A program made the position numbers and the translations under genes. Shown piece after piece: positions 20,322 through 31,128 of a stretch of DNA of 64,000 nt (position 1 is its first letter; each line of letters begins with the position of its first letter). Below the pieces are notes generated by a model. It saw only the letters and a program-made list of their open reading frames with translations, did not search any database and was not told where the DNA came from. This DNA comes from Liriodendron chinense (Eukaryota > Streptophyta > Magnoliopsida > Magnoliales > Magnoliaceae): NCBI GenBank assembly GCA_003013855.2, contig ML058548.1:2332521-2396520 (forward strand). Direction: 5' to 3'.

Positions 20322-23149
20322 ATGGAGCGCCATCTGCTGACGTGGACTGTCAGCCTCACCTACCAAGAATCCTGGAGCCAATCCCACAGAGAGAGGAAAT
20401 CTGTGTCCGTACGGGCGGCCCAGGGCAGGCCGTCCAAGGCTCGCCTCTTGAGCGGCCTGGGCTGGCTCTGGTTCGGACACTCTCCTCTGTCCACTGTCCC
20501 TGTCTCCTCATTCCCTGCACGTCCGGGTTCGATTGCAGCCATGAATATTCCTTTTGTCCCTTCTTTCCTTCTCTTTTTGTCTTTTTCTTTATTGGTCCTC
20601 TCTTGGGCAGTCATTGATGATGGCTTAGGGGCCATTGTGGGAGAGATTGGTGGGTCCCATGTTGCAGCAATTGATGAAGGCTTTAAAGATGGTGAGGTGC
20701 CTTTGATTGATGGTGGGGATGGAGCATTGAATAGGGGTATTGATGATGAATTAGGGGTGGTTGTTGGGAGAGCTTTGAATGGCTCTATTAATGGTGGAAT
20801 GGCTGTAATTCCAGATTTGGGTAGGCCTTTGATTGTGGGAGAAATTGATGGTATGGATAGGATGATAAGATGGGACATGGGTGAAGCTATGCATCCCTTG
20901 AGTGTGGGCCCTATGGATGATGTGATGGATGGTGATGATGGGACCATGAGGGACATAGATGGGCTGATCTCATGCTTGGATGGGATGGATGGTTCAGATG
21001 GTACCTTTGACGGTTTGGATGCTCTGGATGAGGGCCAGGATGTGCGGTATACTTCTTTGGGTGGACTTGATGTGATCATTGATGATGTCCCCCTGATGAT
21101 GGACGGTGTGGATGCCTCGATGATCCCTTTGATCGGCCAGGATGATGATTGGATTCATGATTTCCTGTTGGAGGGGGCCGCAGGTCCAGATCTGACCGTT
21201 GATTCTTCGATCGGGGCTGTCGGGACCCTTTTTGATAGTTCAGATGTATTCTTTGACGGTCAGATTAGCCAGGATGTCACGATGTGCGGTGTGATCTTTA
21301 CTGGTAGCCCTTTTGATGGGGAGTATCGTCTTTCTCCTGATCGTCGGTCTTTTGCGCACTCTGTTCATGAGGTGGGCGAGTCTTCCCATGCGGCTGAGGT
21401 TATGACAGTTTCAGATAGTGATGCGACTATATCAGACATAGCCGTTACTGAAGGCAGGTTAGGGGCTGTCGAGTCTGCAGAGGTTCCAGCTTTTCCTTCT
21501 CCTTCGCCCGTTGACCTTCCGATCCTTGATGAGTCATCATTGATTTCTGGGCCTTTTGTGCTGGAGGGGGTACCAGTGAGGACTTGTCAGCTGCTTTCTC
21601 GTTCTTCTTGCTCGCCTCGACTGCTTGCTTGGCTTGACAGTTTGTCAGCTTATGAGATTCGGGAGTTAGAGTCCTATGGCTTCGGCAGTCTGATCCATAT
21701 AGCCAGAGTTGATATTGACTGGAGGATGCTCGGAGCTGCCTTGATTGACTGGGTCCCTTTGTTGAACTTATTTGCGTTCAACGATATGGAGATGGGGCCT
21801 TCTTTGGAGGAGCTTGCACGCTTGACAGGCTTTCCCTTGGATTATACTCAGTACTTCTCGCCGAAGACTGCTACACCGCAGAACTGGTTTGGGATCCCCT
21901 ATCTTGTTCGGCCTGCAGCCGGTGGCCAGGATGCTGTGGTGTTCTCCTTGGACTTGCTGTATGATCTTTTTTCGGGTCTTCAGAGTACGGCCGGCTCTAC
22001 CTTTGCTCGGAACGCACTGATGTTCTGCTTGATTGCTGAGGTGCTGTTCTCGGGATGGCGCAGATCCCAGACTCCTTTGCTTTTTGAGGTGATGAGCCGA
22101 GCTATCCGTCGGCAGGGGATCATTTCTCTCATCTTGGCCGAGCTATTCGATGGGCTGACCGACTGCGCCTTGGGCCGCACTCGTGTCCTTCGCGGCTGTT
22201 GTGCATTTCTTCAGGTATTTCTCCTACACCTTTTTTTTCCTTCTTGCTTTGTTGGGGATTGCTTTGCTTTAGCTGAACTTCTTTTCCTCTCTGTGATCAG
22301 GTCTGGCTATGGGAGCGTCTTTCTTTGACTATTCCTGTATCATTTCCTGACACCCGTCGCCCAGACCTTATGCGGTACATTATGGAGTTTCTTCCGCATA
22401 CAGCTAGGATGAGCGAGCCCTTGTATCGCAGGATGTTTGCTGAACTTCGTGACTGGAACATTCGTTGGGAGTCATCTTGGCTTTCACTTTCTCCAGTGCT
22501 TTGCGATGCACACCGCCATCCTCTGATGTTGGTAGGCTTTCGATCCTACTTTTCTTACCATCCCATTCGGTTCCTGTAACAGTTTGGATATGAGCAGGAT
22601 GTTCCTCTTTTTGCTTTTACGGGTATCAGGCGTCGAGCACTTCCCTCTAGGTCTTCTGACTTCAGGACCCGGATTGATTGTTCTTGGGCGAGTCACTTGA
22701 CTGCTGATTTGCTGGGTTTTGAGCTGCGGACTTTTCCGATGGCGACCGCCCCGTACCAGTACTGGGTTGCTGAGCAGTCGTTGTATCGACGTATCCCTTG
22801 TTGGCACCAGACTGTTGATGAGGATGAGCAGGATATCCTTGGAGATGCCGGCTCTTCATCTGGTTCATATGAACCCTATGAGGAGCGCCCGTTTATCGAT
22901 CCTGGCTTCCTTTTGGCCACTCATGGCCATCTGCTGTCTGAGATCTCTGCACTTCGGTATCATTGTGAGATGATGTCGAGGAGATTGGTTGCCGATCGGA
23001 GGTTGTTTGATGAGGAGACAGCAATTCGTACCCTTGAGCGCGATGAGGCGTATTACCTGCGTATGGAGGTGAGCAGGTTGAGAGCGAGGTTACTTCATTA
23101 TGAGTCAGAGGACTCACCTGATGTGGCCGGGGAGGAGGGTAGAGATTGA
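20322..23149 (+). CDS. DUF7745/PMD-related protein carried antisense in the Tat element, 3 exons, up to 896 aa
   Basis: Exons 20322-22214, 22301-22531 and 22583-23149 (631, 77 and 188 codons) join in phase 0 at GT-AG introns of 86 and 51 nt. The start is uncertain: an alternative ATG at 20541 begins MNIPF with a hydrophobic stretch, giving 823 aa. Residues of about 100-300 are acidic and repetitive (many DG and DD). From about residue 476 a conserved domain reads DWVPLLNLFAF, MGPSLEELARLTGFP, then VWLWERL across the first junction and APYQYWVAEQ in exon 3. This pattern matches, from memory, the plant retroelement-associated DUF7745 family, which is related to the plant mobile domain. The C-terminal 60 residues look helical and coiled (EISALRYHCEMM). 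It is probably a paralogue of the PMD gene upstream: same exon layout and a shared nucleotide tail. Function unknown. Confidence 0.72.
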
Positions 23150-23459
23150 TTATGTTGGCCACCTGCACACTGATTTTTTGCGTATATGATTGATGATGAT
23201 GCATTTTTTTTTGTATTTTTTGAAAAAGATGATATGACATGTGTAAAAGAAATATGATACTTTTAATGAAAAAGAAAACTGTTTTGGGAATCTATTGTGC
23301 CATTAGTTGTCTTGTGAGTGTGTCTGGATTTTGTGTCGGGATATAGGAATCAGATCTGGGGCTCGGCCAATGCTTTGACCGATGTCTCGAGATTTGACTT
23401 GCTTGATCCTTTGGTTCCCTAGAGATGTAGGTAATGGAAACTCTTGCTTCCTGAGATTG

Positions 23460-23885
23460 TCAGAGTTTGTAGAGCTCTTCGCTCCTGACTGCGCTTCTTT
23501 TTGTTCTTGAACTGTAACTGCTTGAACCGCTCTGAACCGTCTGCTTTCTTGGTACCTGCACTTTTATTTTTATTATTTTTTTTCTTTTTCTTTTAGAGTC
23601 ATTTTTGCCTGCAGCGCTCTTTCGAGTTTTCACTACAGCCGGCCTTTTCCTGTCATTTTTGCCCGTGGCGCCCTTTCGGGTTTTCACCACGTCCCATGTG
23701 TTTGATCTTGCCTGCCCCTTGGCAGCTATCCTGTTTTTACCCTTGGCGCCCTTTCGGGTTTTCACCAAGTCCGCTGTATGCCCACTGTTTTTACTCGGAG
23801 CGCCCTTTCGGGTTTTCACTCCGCCCTCTTTGTTTAGGCACACATTTTCTTTTTCTTTTTCTTTTTTGTTTTTCTTTTCTTGCAT
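23460..23885 (-). CDS. Small basic reading frame with VKTRKGA-x-GKN repeats, downstream of integrase
   Basis: A 141-codon frame in element sense starts about 410 bp after the integrase stop. It contains four copies of a peptide V-K-T-R-K-(G/S)-A-x-(G/S)-K-N, with repeat spacings all multiples of three (54, 78 and 54 nt between inner stems), and is strongly Lys/Arg-rich. The same DNA forms covarying hairpins, so the conservation could be at the RNA level and the frame incidental. No known domain recognised; a basic nucleic-acid-binding tail is only a guess. Confidence 0.3.
   Translation of the reverse strand: MQEKKNKKEKEKENVCLNKEGGVKTRKGAPSKNSGHTADLVKTRKGAKGKNRIAAKGQARSNTWDVVKTRKGATGKNDRKRPAVVKTRKSAAGKNDSKRKRKKIIKIKVQVPRKQTVQSGSSSYSSRTKRSAVRSEELYKL
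23609..23823 (-). ncRNA. Array of four GAAA-loop hairpins with covarying stems
   Basis: Hairpins lie at 23609-23638, 23664-23691, 23742-23769 and 23796-23823. In element sense each reads: variable outer stem, TGAAAA, inner stem, GAAA loop, inner stem, CG, outer stem. Outer stems are CGTGG/CCACG, CTTGG/CCAAG and CGGAG/CTCCG; the fourth is CTGTAG/CTGCAG with one U-G pair. Inner stems are CCC/GGG in three and CTC/GAG in one. Base changes on one side are matched on the other, while the internal loop (TGAAAA / CG) and GAAA tetraloop are invariant. Each is followed by AAAAA(C/T). It lies where gag-pol and antisense transcripts converge. Calling it RNA is inference from covariation. Confidence 0.6.
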
Positions 23886-23889
23886 CCTT

Positions 23890-24299
23890 GGATAACTGCG
23901 GCGGCTAGAGGTCGGGAATCCGTCGTTGCCGGCCGATGGCAGTCTTTCAGCCCTTATCCTGAGTTACGATAATAGAGCTGTCGGTCTTTGCTAAAGACCC
24001 CTCTGAGATGAATGGATGGATGACTGTGTTTCTTGGATTGATTTTTTTTTTTTTGAGTGCCTTTCTTTGGCTTCCCTTTTTCTTTCTCTTTTTTTCTCTT
24101 TTTTTTTCTTTTATATTCTTTTTCTCTCCCCTTTTTTTTGTCTTTTCCTTTTGAATCCCTCTTTTTTTTTGTATGTTTCTCTTTTTGAATCCCCTTATTT
24201 GAAACGCTTGTTGGTGGACGGAATGATTTCTCAGAGGTCTTAGCTTCGACCTCTTGACTTCAGCTCTATTAAAGTAACCTTTGATAAGGTCAAAATAAC
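23890..24299. other. Non-coding spacer between hairpin array and integrase
   Basis: It includes a T/C-rich tract (about 24045-24200; polypurine in element sense). No protein-coding signal. Confidence 0.5.
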
Positions 24300-25535
24300 T
24301 TACCCGTGAAAGATCTTCACGTTGTCGGCGTTGGTTGGCTCAGGAAGATCCACCCCTCTCATGCTGGTGAGTCTAAGGGCGCCTCCGGGAAGTACTTCTC
24401 TGACGATCAGTGGCCCGTCCCACGAGGGTTTGAACTTTCCTCTGGGATCTGGAAGGTGCGACGGTAGAATCTTCTTCATGACCATGTCGCCTACCTTGAA
24501 ACTTCTTTTTCGGACTCTCTTGTTGTAAGATCGAGCGATCCTTTTCTGATAGCATTGTGAATGACTTAGTGCACGCATGCGCTTTTCATCTGCTAGCTGC
24601 AACTGATCGAATCTGGCCCGTTGCCATTCTCCTTCTTCAATTCCGCTTTCTAGTAATACCCGTAATGATGGTATTTCCACCTCGACTGGTAGGACTGCTT
24701 CCATTCCGTAAGTAAGCTCGAAAGGAGTAACGCCCGTAGCAGACCGTACAGACGTTCGATAGGCCCAAAGTGCATATGGGAGCATATCTGACCAATCTCG
24801 ATAGGTCACGACCATCTTCTTAAGTATCCTGACGATTGTCTTGTTTGCGGCTTCTACCCCACCATTTATCTGGGGACGGTAGGGGCTTGATCGATGACGT
24901 TGGATCTTGAATTTGCTGAGGAAGTCATCCATCTTCTTGTTGACGAACGGGGTCCCATTATCTGTGATGATAGCATTGGAGATTCCATACCGGCATATGA
25001 TGTTGTTCCTCATAAATTTGATCACTTGAGATGCTGCAATCGTGGTGTAGGAGGCTGCCTCAACCCACTTGGTGAAGTAGTCGACTGCCACAAGTATGTA
25101 CTCATGACCATTTGATGCTTTGGGACTGATTTTACCGATGATGTCGAGTCCCCACATGGAGAAGGGCCAGGGGGTGGTCAGGTTGTATAACTCTGATGAT
25201 GGGGCATGGATTTGATTTGCATGCTCCTGACACTTGAAGCATTTTCTGACGTGCTGGCAACAGTCTGTCTCCATGGTGAGCCAATAGTAGCCGAGTCGTA
25301 GAATCTTCTTTGCCATCATGTGCCCATTCATGTGTGGGCCACAGATTCCTTCGTATATTTCTTTCATGATCTTTGCAGCTTCTGTTTCATCGACGCATCG
25401 AAGGAGGATGTGATTATAGGATCGCTTGTAAAGAACTTCGCCACTGATGGTGAACTGACCGGCCAAACGTTGGATGGTTCGGCGATCTGTTGCTGTTGCT
25501 GACTATGGATACTCCTGGGTTTCGAGATATTGCTT
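24300..25535 (-). pseudogene. int: Integrase of the Tat/Ogre-type element
   Basis: The frame runs from the solo-LTR insertion point to a stop at 24300. Zinc-binding HHCC residues are visible (HMNGH, then CFKC). The catalytic core shows D in GLDIIG, D in ITDNGTPF and E in NGGVEAANK, i.e. a complete DDE triad. The GPY-like C-terminal part follows (VGDMV, WDGPLIV) and there is no chromodomain, as expected for Tat. A TAG at 25503-25505 interrupts the frame just upstream, next to sequence (KQYLETQEYP) that normally links RNase H and integrase. The solo LTR inserted there separates integrase from the rest of pol, so the protein cannot be made from this copy. Confidence 0.93.
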
Positions 25536-25540
25536 GATGT

Positions 25541-27584
25541 TGAAATTGCGTCGGGTAGCCTAACACGACACCCTACGCATACGCGTGCGGAAGCTTGAGG
25601 AGCAACTAGAATTATGGCTGAACCTATAGGAGGGGGGTGAATAGGACCTTTTAAAAAAAAAATCTTTTCGCCTACTTTAACAAATCAGCAAATTAAAATA
25701 CGTAAGCGATTAACACTTCGGCTTCCAAGCCTAAGTGGGTCCAATTAAAAGACTAGCAAGAGATAAGAGCAATAAACAACCTAGTCTAAACAAGCATAAA
25801 TAAATAAATGATTAAGCTAATGAAGAACCTAATCTATGCTACTCAAATAGACTTGAATGAGGATGGATCAATAAGTTCAAGTCTACTTGAGGTAGTGAAA
25901 GTACATCTTATGAGTGTGGATGTGCCTATCAAGTGCTAAGCATACATTCCTAACTAAGCATACATAATTAACAATTAAACACAATGCATAAAGAGAAATG
26001 TGCTCAAAATCAATCACAAACACAAGGATGTATAGTGGTTCGACTACTTGTCTACTCCACTCCCGGTTCAAGTACTCAACCCCTTTGAGTACACCGGCAT
26101 TCACTGGGGAGTTTAAATCTGGTTCCTCCCAACCAAGGTGTTTTAAATCGGATCCACCCAACCGGGGAGTTTACAGGTTCCTCCCAACCTACACGTTTGC
26201 ACCCGTGTTGGTGGCTCCCCCTTGGAGACTTTGTTTTAGGCCCGACTGACGTGCCAAGGAACGGCTGACGTCCCTAGATTTTAGGCCCAACTAATAGGCC
26301 AATGATCGACTGACGACCCCGGGGCGAGTTTGTCAAACAAACTCTACACTCAACTCCCACAGGGAATTGAGTGGATGGACTCTTAACAAGACAACCTACT
26401 TGTCGGATTGAGCCCCTTGTTCAGCGCCGCTTCGGGTTGCTTCTTCTCGCTCTCCCGTGCTTGAATCAGCTCCCCTTGTGCTCCTCCGATCGTTGATGCC
26501 GATGCTTTGCCAAGGCTTCAGCTCCAAGATCAGCTACCTTGCATGTGATGCTCCATTGGAGATGCCCAAGGTGCTAGGGAATGGTGAAACCTCTACAAAT
26601 GGTAGGAAATGGGTTTCCTAGAGGAATGCACCTAAATGGACTCCTAGGTAGTGTTTAGACAAAGGATTTAACTATCATCAAGGTGTCTAAACCCTAGGAA
26701 TCAAGAGGGAACAAGTTCATTCTCAAGATGCCATTGAATGGCCTAAGCTTGTGATGAAACCACAAGGAGAATGGCTTGCTTTAGGTTTGGGATAGAGCCT
26801 CTAATGATCTCTAGCAATGGTGGCTTCTATCTCCTCAAAATTCCCTCTTCACTTGGCTCAAAAAACGAATCCCCCTTTTAAATAGATTTTCTTCCAACGG
26901 TCAAAAAACGGGCAGATTCGCGCATCTCCGATTGATAGGAAGAAGTTCCGATTGATCGGAGACCTGTCCGATTGATCGGAGACAAGTCCGATTGATCGGA
27001 AATCTATCCAGTGAAGTCTCTGGAAGATATTCCAATTGATCGGAACACTGTCCGATTGATCGGACGGACCCCTTCCGATGGATCGGAATACTGTCCGATT
27101 GATCGGAAATATGTCCAGTGGATTTTCAAGGTTGCTGGAAAAATTTTCGATTGATCGGAGATTCTGTCCGATTGATCGGAGCTTCTGTCCGATTGATCGG
27201 AGTCCTATCGGAGCCAGTGTCCGATTGATCGGAGTCCTATCGGAACACCTATCGGAAACTGCTGTTTGAGCCTTTTTTATTGCAGCAGCTTCCACCTCTT
27301 AAATTAGTCTATCTTATCATGTTTTTCATGGAGTTCTAAGACTAATGATGATGACTAAGGGTATACCTAGGTGGTGCAAGTCATCTAAGAGGTTATGGGT
27401 TAGGTTTTGGTCAAGGCAAGGCACACCAAGGCATCACTTTTACCTGTTTCTTCTTCCTTGATGCAGCCGGTCCGTCTTGAGTCTTCGTTCTTCGTCTTCA
27501 TTAAGCTCAACCGACACTAGACCCACTGACCTAAGTAATTGACAAACAAGGTGCACTAGTATGCCATAGAAAAGTGCACTAACA
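25541..27584 (-). mobile_element. Solo copia-type LTR inserted in the Tat pol region
   Basis: 2044 bp, flanked by perfect 5-bp duplications GATGT (25536-25540 and 27585-27589). In minus sense it starts TGTTAGTGCAC and ends GCAATTTCA, matching the ends of the LTRs of the copia element at 46561-52228, with which it shares stretches near both termini. No internal region remains, so LTR-LTR recombination removed it. It inserted after the Tat element. It contains an array of TCCGATTGATCGGA palindromes. Confidence 0.95.
26927..27260. repeat. Array of TCCGATTGATCGGA palindromes
   Basis: About twelve copies of TCCGATTGATCGGA or one-base variants (TCCAAT..., TTCGAT..., TCCGATGG...), plus three shorter TCCTATCGGA-like pieces, at spacing of about 20-40 bp. 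Each is an inverted repeat with a TG centre. It lies in the first third of the LTR in its own sense, i.e. U3, a place for regulatory sites. Confidence 0.9.
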
Positions 27585-27596
27585 GATGTCGGCATA

Positions 27597-28583
27597 CTAG
27601 GGTTTGTCAGGGACAGCTTCGGCTTCTTCTATTTGCAGGCAAAAGGCAGGTTCTTCTTGAACTTCAACTGTGAGCTCCCATTCTGAAGCTCCTTTTGGTA
27701 TCTCGAGCATTGATGCAAGTGTGGCGAGAGCATCTGCAAACTGGTTCTTGGCTCTGGGCATGTATGAGAAGGTGACTTCTTTGAATTCTTCGATCAGATT
27801 TTCAAGATACACATGATATGGTATCAACTTCTCGTCCTTGGTTTTCCATTCGCCATTGGCCTGATTGATGATAAGCTGTGAGTCTCCAAATACTCGTAGC
27901 TTCTTGACGCCCAAGATTATGGCTTCTCTCAAGCCAGCGATGCATGCTTCATACTCTGCCATGTTGTTGGTGCACTCCAACGCTATGCGCCTTGAGATAG
28001 GAATAGGGACGTTATCTGGAGAGTAGAGGATTGCTCCAATACCACTCCCTTTAGAGTTTGCTGCGCCGTCGAAGAATAACGTCCACTCACCTTTCTTCTT
28101 TTCTTCTTCTTCAATGAGCAAGAGATCTTCATCAGGGAAAAATGTCTTGAGCGGTTGATAATCCAGGAGGGAATGGGCCGCCAGATGATCGGCGAGGGCC
28201 TGTCCCTTGATTGCCTTCTGAGTGACATAGGTGATGTCGAACTCAGACAAGAGTATCTGCCATTTAGCTATTCTCCCAGTGAGTGCCGGTTTCTCAAATA
28301 GGTACTTGAGCGGATCTATGTGAGCGAGGAGGAGAATAGGGAATGCAATCATATATTGACGGAGTCGCTGAGTTACCAAGGCTAGGGCGAGGCAAGTCTT
28401 CTCGATCGGGGAATACCTGGTCTCGTAGTCGCTGAACTTTCGGCTCAAATAATATATTGCTTGTTCCTTCTTCCCGGTCTCGTCGTGCTGGCCGAGGACA
28501 CAGCCAATGGCTTCTGCTGCTACCGAGATGTATAACAATAAGGGTCGTCCGGGAGTGGGTGGTACTAGGACTGGAGGGTTCAT
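27597..28583 (-). pseudogene. RNase H plus second (archaeal-type) RNase H of the Tat/Ogre-type element
   Basis: The first part is the gypsy RNase H region (LLLYISVAAEAIGCVL, YYLSRKFSDYETRYSPIEK). The second begins GEWTLFFDGAANSKGSG and shows the four acidic positions of RNase HI-like folds: D in FFDGAAN, E in MAEYEAC, D in GDSQLI and D in NQFADAL. This dual RNase H is diagnostic of Tat elements. It is in frame with the RT upstream but separated by a TAA at about 28712. The end is a TAG after AVPDKP where related proteins continue, just before the solo-LTR insertion. Confidence 0.93.
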
Positions 28584-28712
28584 GAGATACTTCTTGATGC
28601 GGTCGAAAGCGACTTGGCAATCATCATTCCATTCTTTTGGGACGTTCTTCCGAAGGAGTTTGAATATGGGCTCACAGATAGGTGTGAGCTGTGCGATGAA
28701 GCGACTGATGTA

Positions 28713-29408
28713 TTAAATTCTGCCGAGGAAGCCACGGATTTCTTTCTCTGTTCTAGGAGGGGGCATCTCGATGATTGCTCTGGTTTTGGTCTCGTCGACC
28801 CTGATGCCATCCTCGCTCACCATAAAGCCGAGGAGCTTACCTCCCATTGCACCGAAGACACATTTCTGAGGGTTGAGACGGAGCTTGTACTTTTCTAATC
28901 TGTTGAATAACTTCTTCAGATCTTCAAAGTGTCCTTCAATTGTGCGAGATTTGAAGATCATGTCGTCCACATATACTTCGAGCTCCTTGTTCATCATGTC
29001 GTGGAATAGTGCTGTCATTGCTCGCTGATATGTTGCTCCTGCGTTCTTCAGACCGAACGGCATTACCCTGTAACAGAAGGTTCCCCAAGGAGTGATGAAC
29101 GATGTCTTCTCGCGATCTTCGACGGCCATCTTGATCTGATTGTATCCTGAGAACCCGTCCATGAATGAGAAGATTTTGTATCCAGCGGTGTTGTCGACCA
29201 GAGTGTCGATATGTGGCAAAGGGAAGTCATCTTTTGGATTGGCTTTGTTGAGATCTCGGAAGTCGATGCACATTCGAACCTTGTCATCCTTCTTTGGTAC
29301 TGGCACGATGTTGGCGAGCCATTCAGGGTAGTTGGAGACTACCAAGAATCCCGCGTTGTACTGCTTGATGACTTCATCTCGGACTTTCAGAGCCCATTCT
29401 GGCTTCAT
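28713..29408 (-). pseudogene. Reverse transcriptase of the Tat/Ogre-type element
   Basis: It contains the standard gypsy RT blocks: NIVPVPKKD, RMCIDFRDLNKA, FSFMDGFSGYNQIKM, TPWGTFCYRVMPFGLKNAGATYQRAM and the catalytic EVYVDDMI. All catalytic aspartates are present. An in-frame TAG about four codons before MKPEWAL and a TAA after GFLGRI (where the family normally reads LNYISRF) bound this open piece. Both stops lie in the same frame as neighbouring pol pieces, so they are nonsense changes and not frameshifts. Confidence 0.95.
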
Positions 29409-29411
29409 TCT

Positions 29412-31128
29412 TCGAAGTTTCTACTTCACTGGCTTCATATCTGTCTTGGTTGGCAGATGGTGTACAACGAGCTCTTCATCGAGCCCCGGCATGTCTTCAT
29501 ATGAGAACGCGAAGTTGGACAATCTTGGAGCTAGGAACTCTATCATTTTCTGTTTCATCTTAGGTGGCAACGATTTTCCAATGCGTACTTCCCTAGGGAT
29601 CTCAGGCATCCCCAAGTTTACCATCTCGAAATCATCGGCTACAACATTGGCTTTAGATTCGAACTTTTTGAGGAGATCCTCTAGTTCGGGAGCCGGATTA
29701 TCATCTTCCTTATCCCGAGCTTCGTTCAGACCCATGAGCTCGAAGTCTAATTCGATGTCGAAATCATATGATTCGACTTCAAACTCATGCGACTCTTTAG
29801 ACGAACTTGGCACACTATTGAATGCAGGGAAAGAAATATTTTTTAGTTTTTGAGATTTTTCTGAAATGGAAATACTAGATGTTTTTGGCTTTTGAAAGTT
29901 TTTTATTTTTTTGGATTTTCGAAATTCGTGGGACTTTGAACAAGCAGGCATTGTAGACCATGATTGAGCCCAACTTGTTCCAAAGTTCCGGTCGCTGCTT
30001 AAACATGCGTTTTTTTTTTAAGCCAGAGCCCTCAGATGGCTCTTTGGCTGATTCAAAAGTTAGGGGAAAGGATGACCATTCAGGACCCCACACTTCCTCC
30101 CCTGAAAAGGTGGGGGTTGATGATTTGGACGAAGAATCACAGTCTGGCCCAATGACCATGATTTCTTGCTGGTCGGGTTCGAGATCTGAGTCATACTCAG
30201 TCTCTCCCGGGTCACTTACCTCGCATTGCAGTTCGTCTGGTTCCACAGCTAGACACAAGTTTGGAATCTGGACATCAGACCAATCTAGGGCTGGCCACTT
30301 CCCTTTCTTGGTCCAATGGATGGGCTGCTTCTGCCCCTGGCTGATGCTTGATGAAGTTGACTTTGCAGAGATGGGCAAGTCGTGCCCCTTGCTAATTGGT
30401 GCTGAGATGGGCAAGTTGTGCCCCTTGCTGATTGAAGTGGGCAGGTTGTGTCCCTGGCTGATTGACACTGACGTGGGCAGGTTGTGCCCTTGGTTGGGAG
30501 CAGGTGTCAGAGTAACCTGGTCCTGAAGCTGCTGTATTTGTCTTCCTTCTTCGTCTTCATCCTTTTCTTCTTCTTCTGGAGGCTTAGATGGTTCGAGAAT
30601 CTGATCCCATCGAATGGGGGGCCACGTGGCCCAAACTAGGCTCATCGGGAGGCCTTTGTGTAGTGCAGTCGGTTGATTCCCTCCTGGATCTTTGCAAGGT
30701 TCTCCTGGCTTGACAAACTGGATGGGTGAGCATCGAAATTTCTTCCTTCTTTTGTCCATGAAGGTTGCCTTGTATCCGAGTCCCCATTTACGTTGGTTAT
30801 ATATCAGTGGTACCTTTCTGGACTTGAAGTGATTCTTCATTCGGTATTTGAGGCTCAGACGCTCTGCCGGTGAAAAGACACGATCCACCCTTATCGGTTC
30901 TGGATTGGCGATAGAGTTCACAGTCTCGAATTCGAAACTGTGAAACGGGATGTCTTCTTCAGAGTGCTGGATATCGATGACCGGGATGTCTGGTTCAGTG
31001 GCAGCAGCATCGGAAGGAATGATGAGCTCCTTCTCTGCATGGATAGAGATCACTTGATTTCCACAGATATACTTCACTCGTTGATGCAGGGTTGATGGCA
31101 CAGCTCCAACCTTGTGCAGCCACGGTTG
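29412..31128 (-). pseudogene. Protease-to-RT linker region of the Tat/Ogre-type element
   Basis: Two overlapping open pieces (31101-29875 and 29951-29421) in different frames imply a frameshift in an A-rich run near 29880-29950. The first has a G-patch-like phrase (KWGLGYKATF) followed by four or five GHNLPTS-type repeats (about 30360-30510) and acidic stretches. The second is acidic and leads to LPTKTDMKPVK just before RT. Tat/Ogre elements are known to have a long, poorly conserved pro-RT interval, sometimes with an intron, so part of the interruption could be spliced out. Confidence 0.75.

Noticed and set aside
20360..21079. 239-codon minus-strand frame
   Set aside because: A shadow of the acidic DG-rich N-terminal part of the second antisense gene; the Pro/Ser/Ile bias is what its complement would give.
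23609..23823. Hammerhead or other known self-cleaving ribozyme
   Set aside because: The CUGAUGA box and the GAAA-A/C-stem III arrangement of hammerheads are absent; the GAAA here is a closed hairpin loop.
29960..30526. 188-codon plus-strand frame
   Set aside because: Shadow of the repetitive pro-RT linker on the opposite strand, which is the true coding sense.
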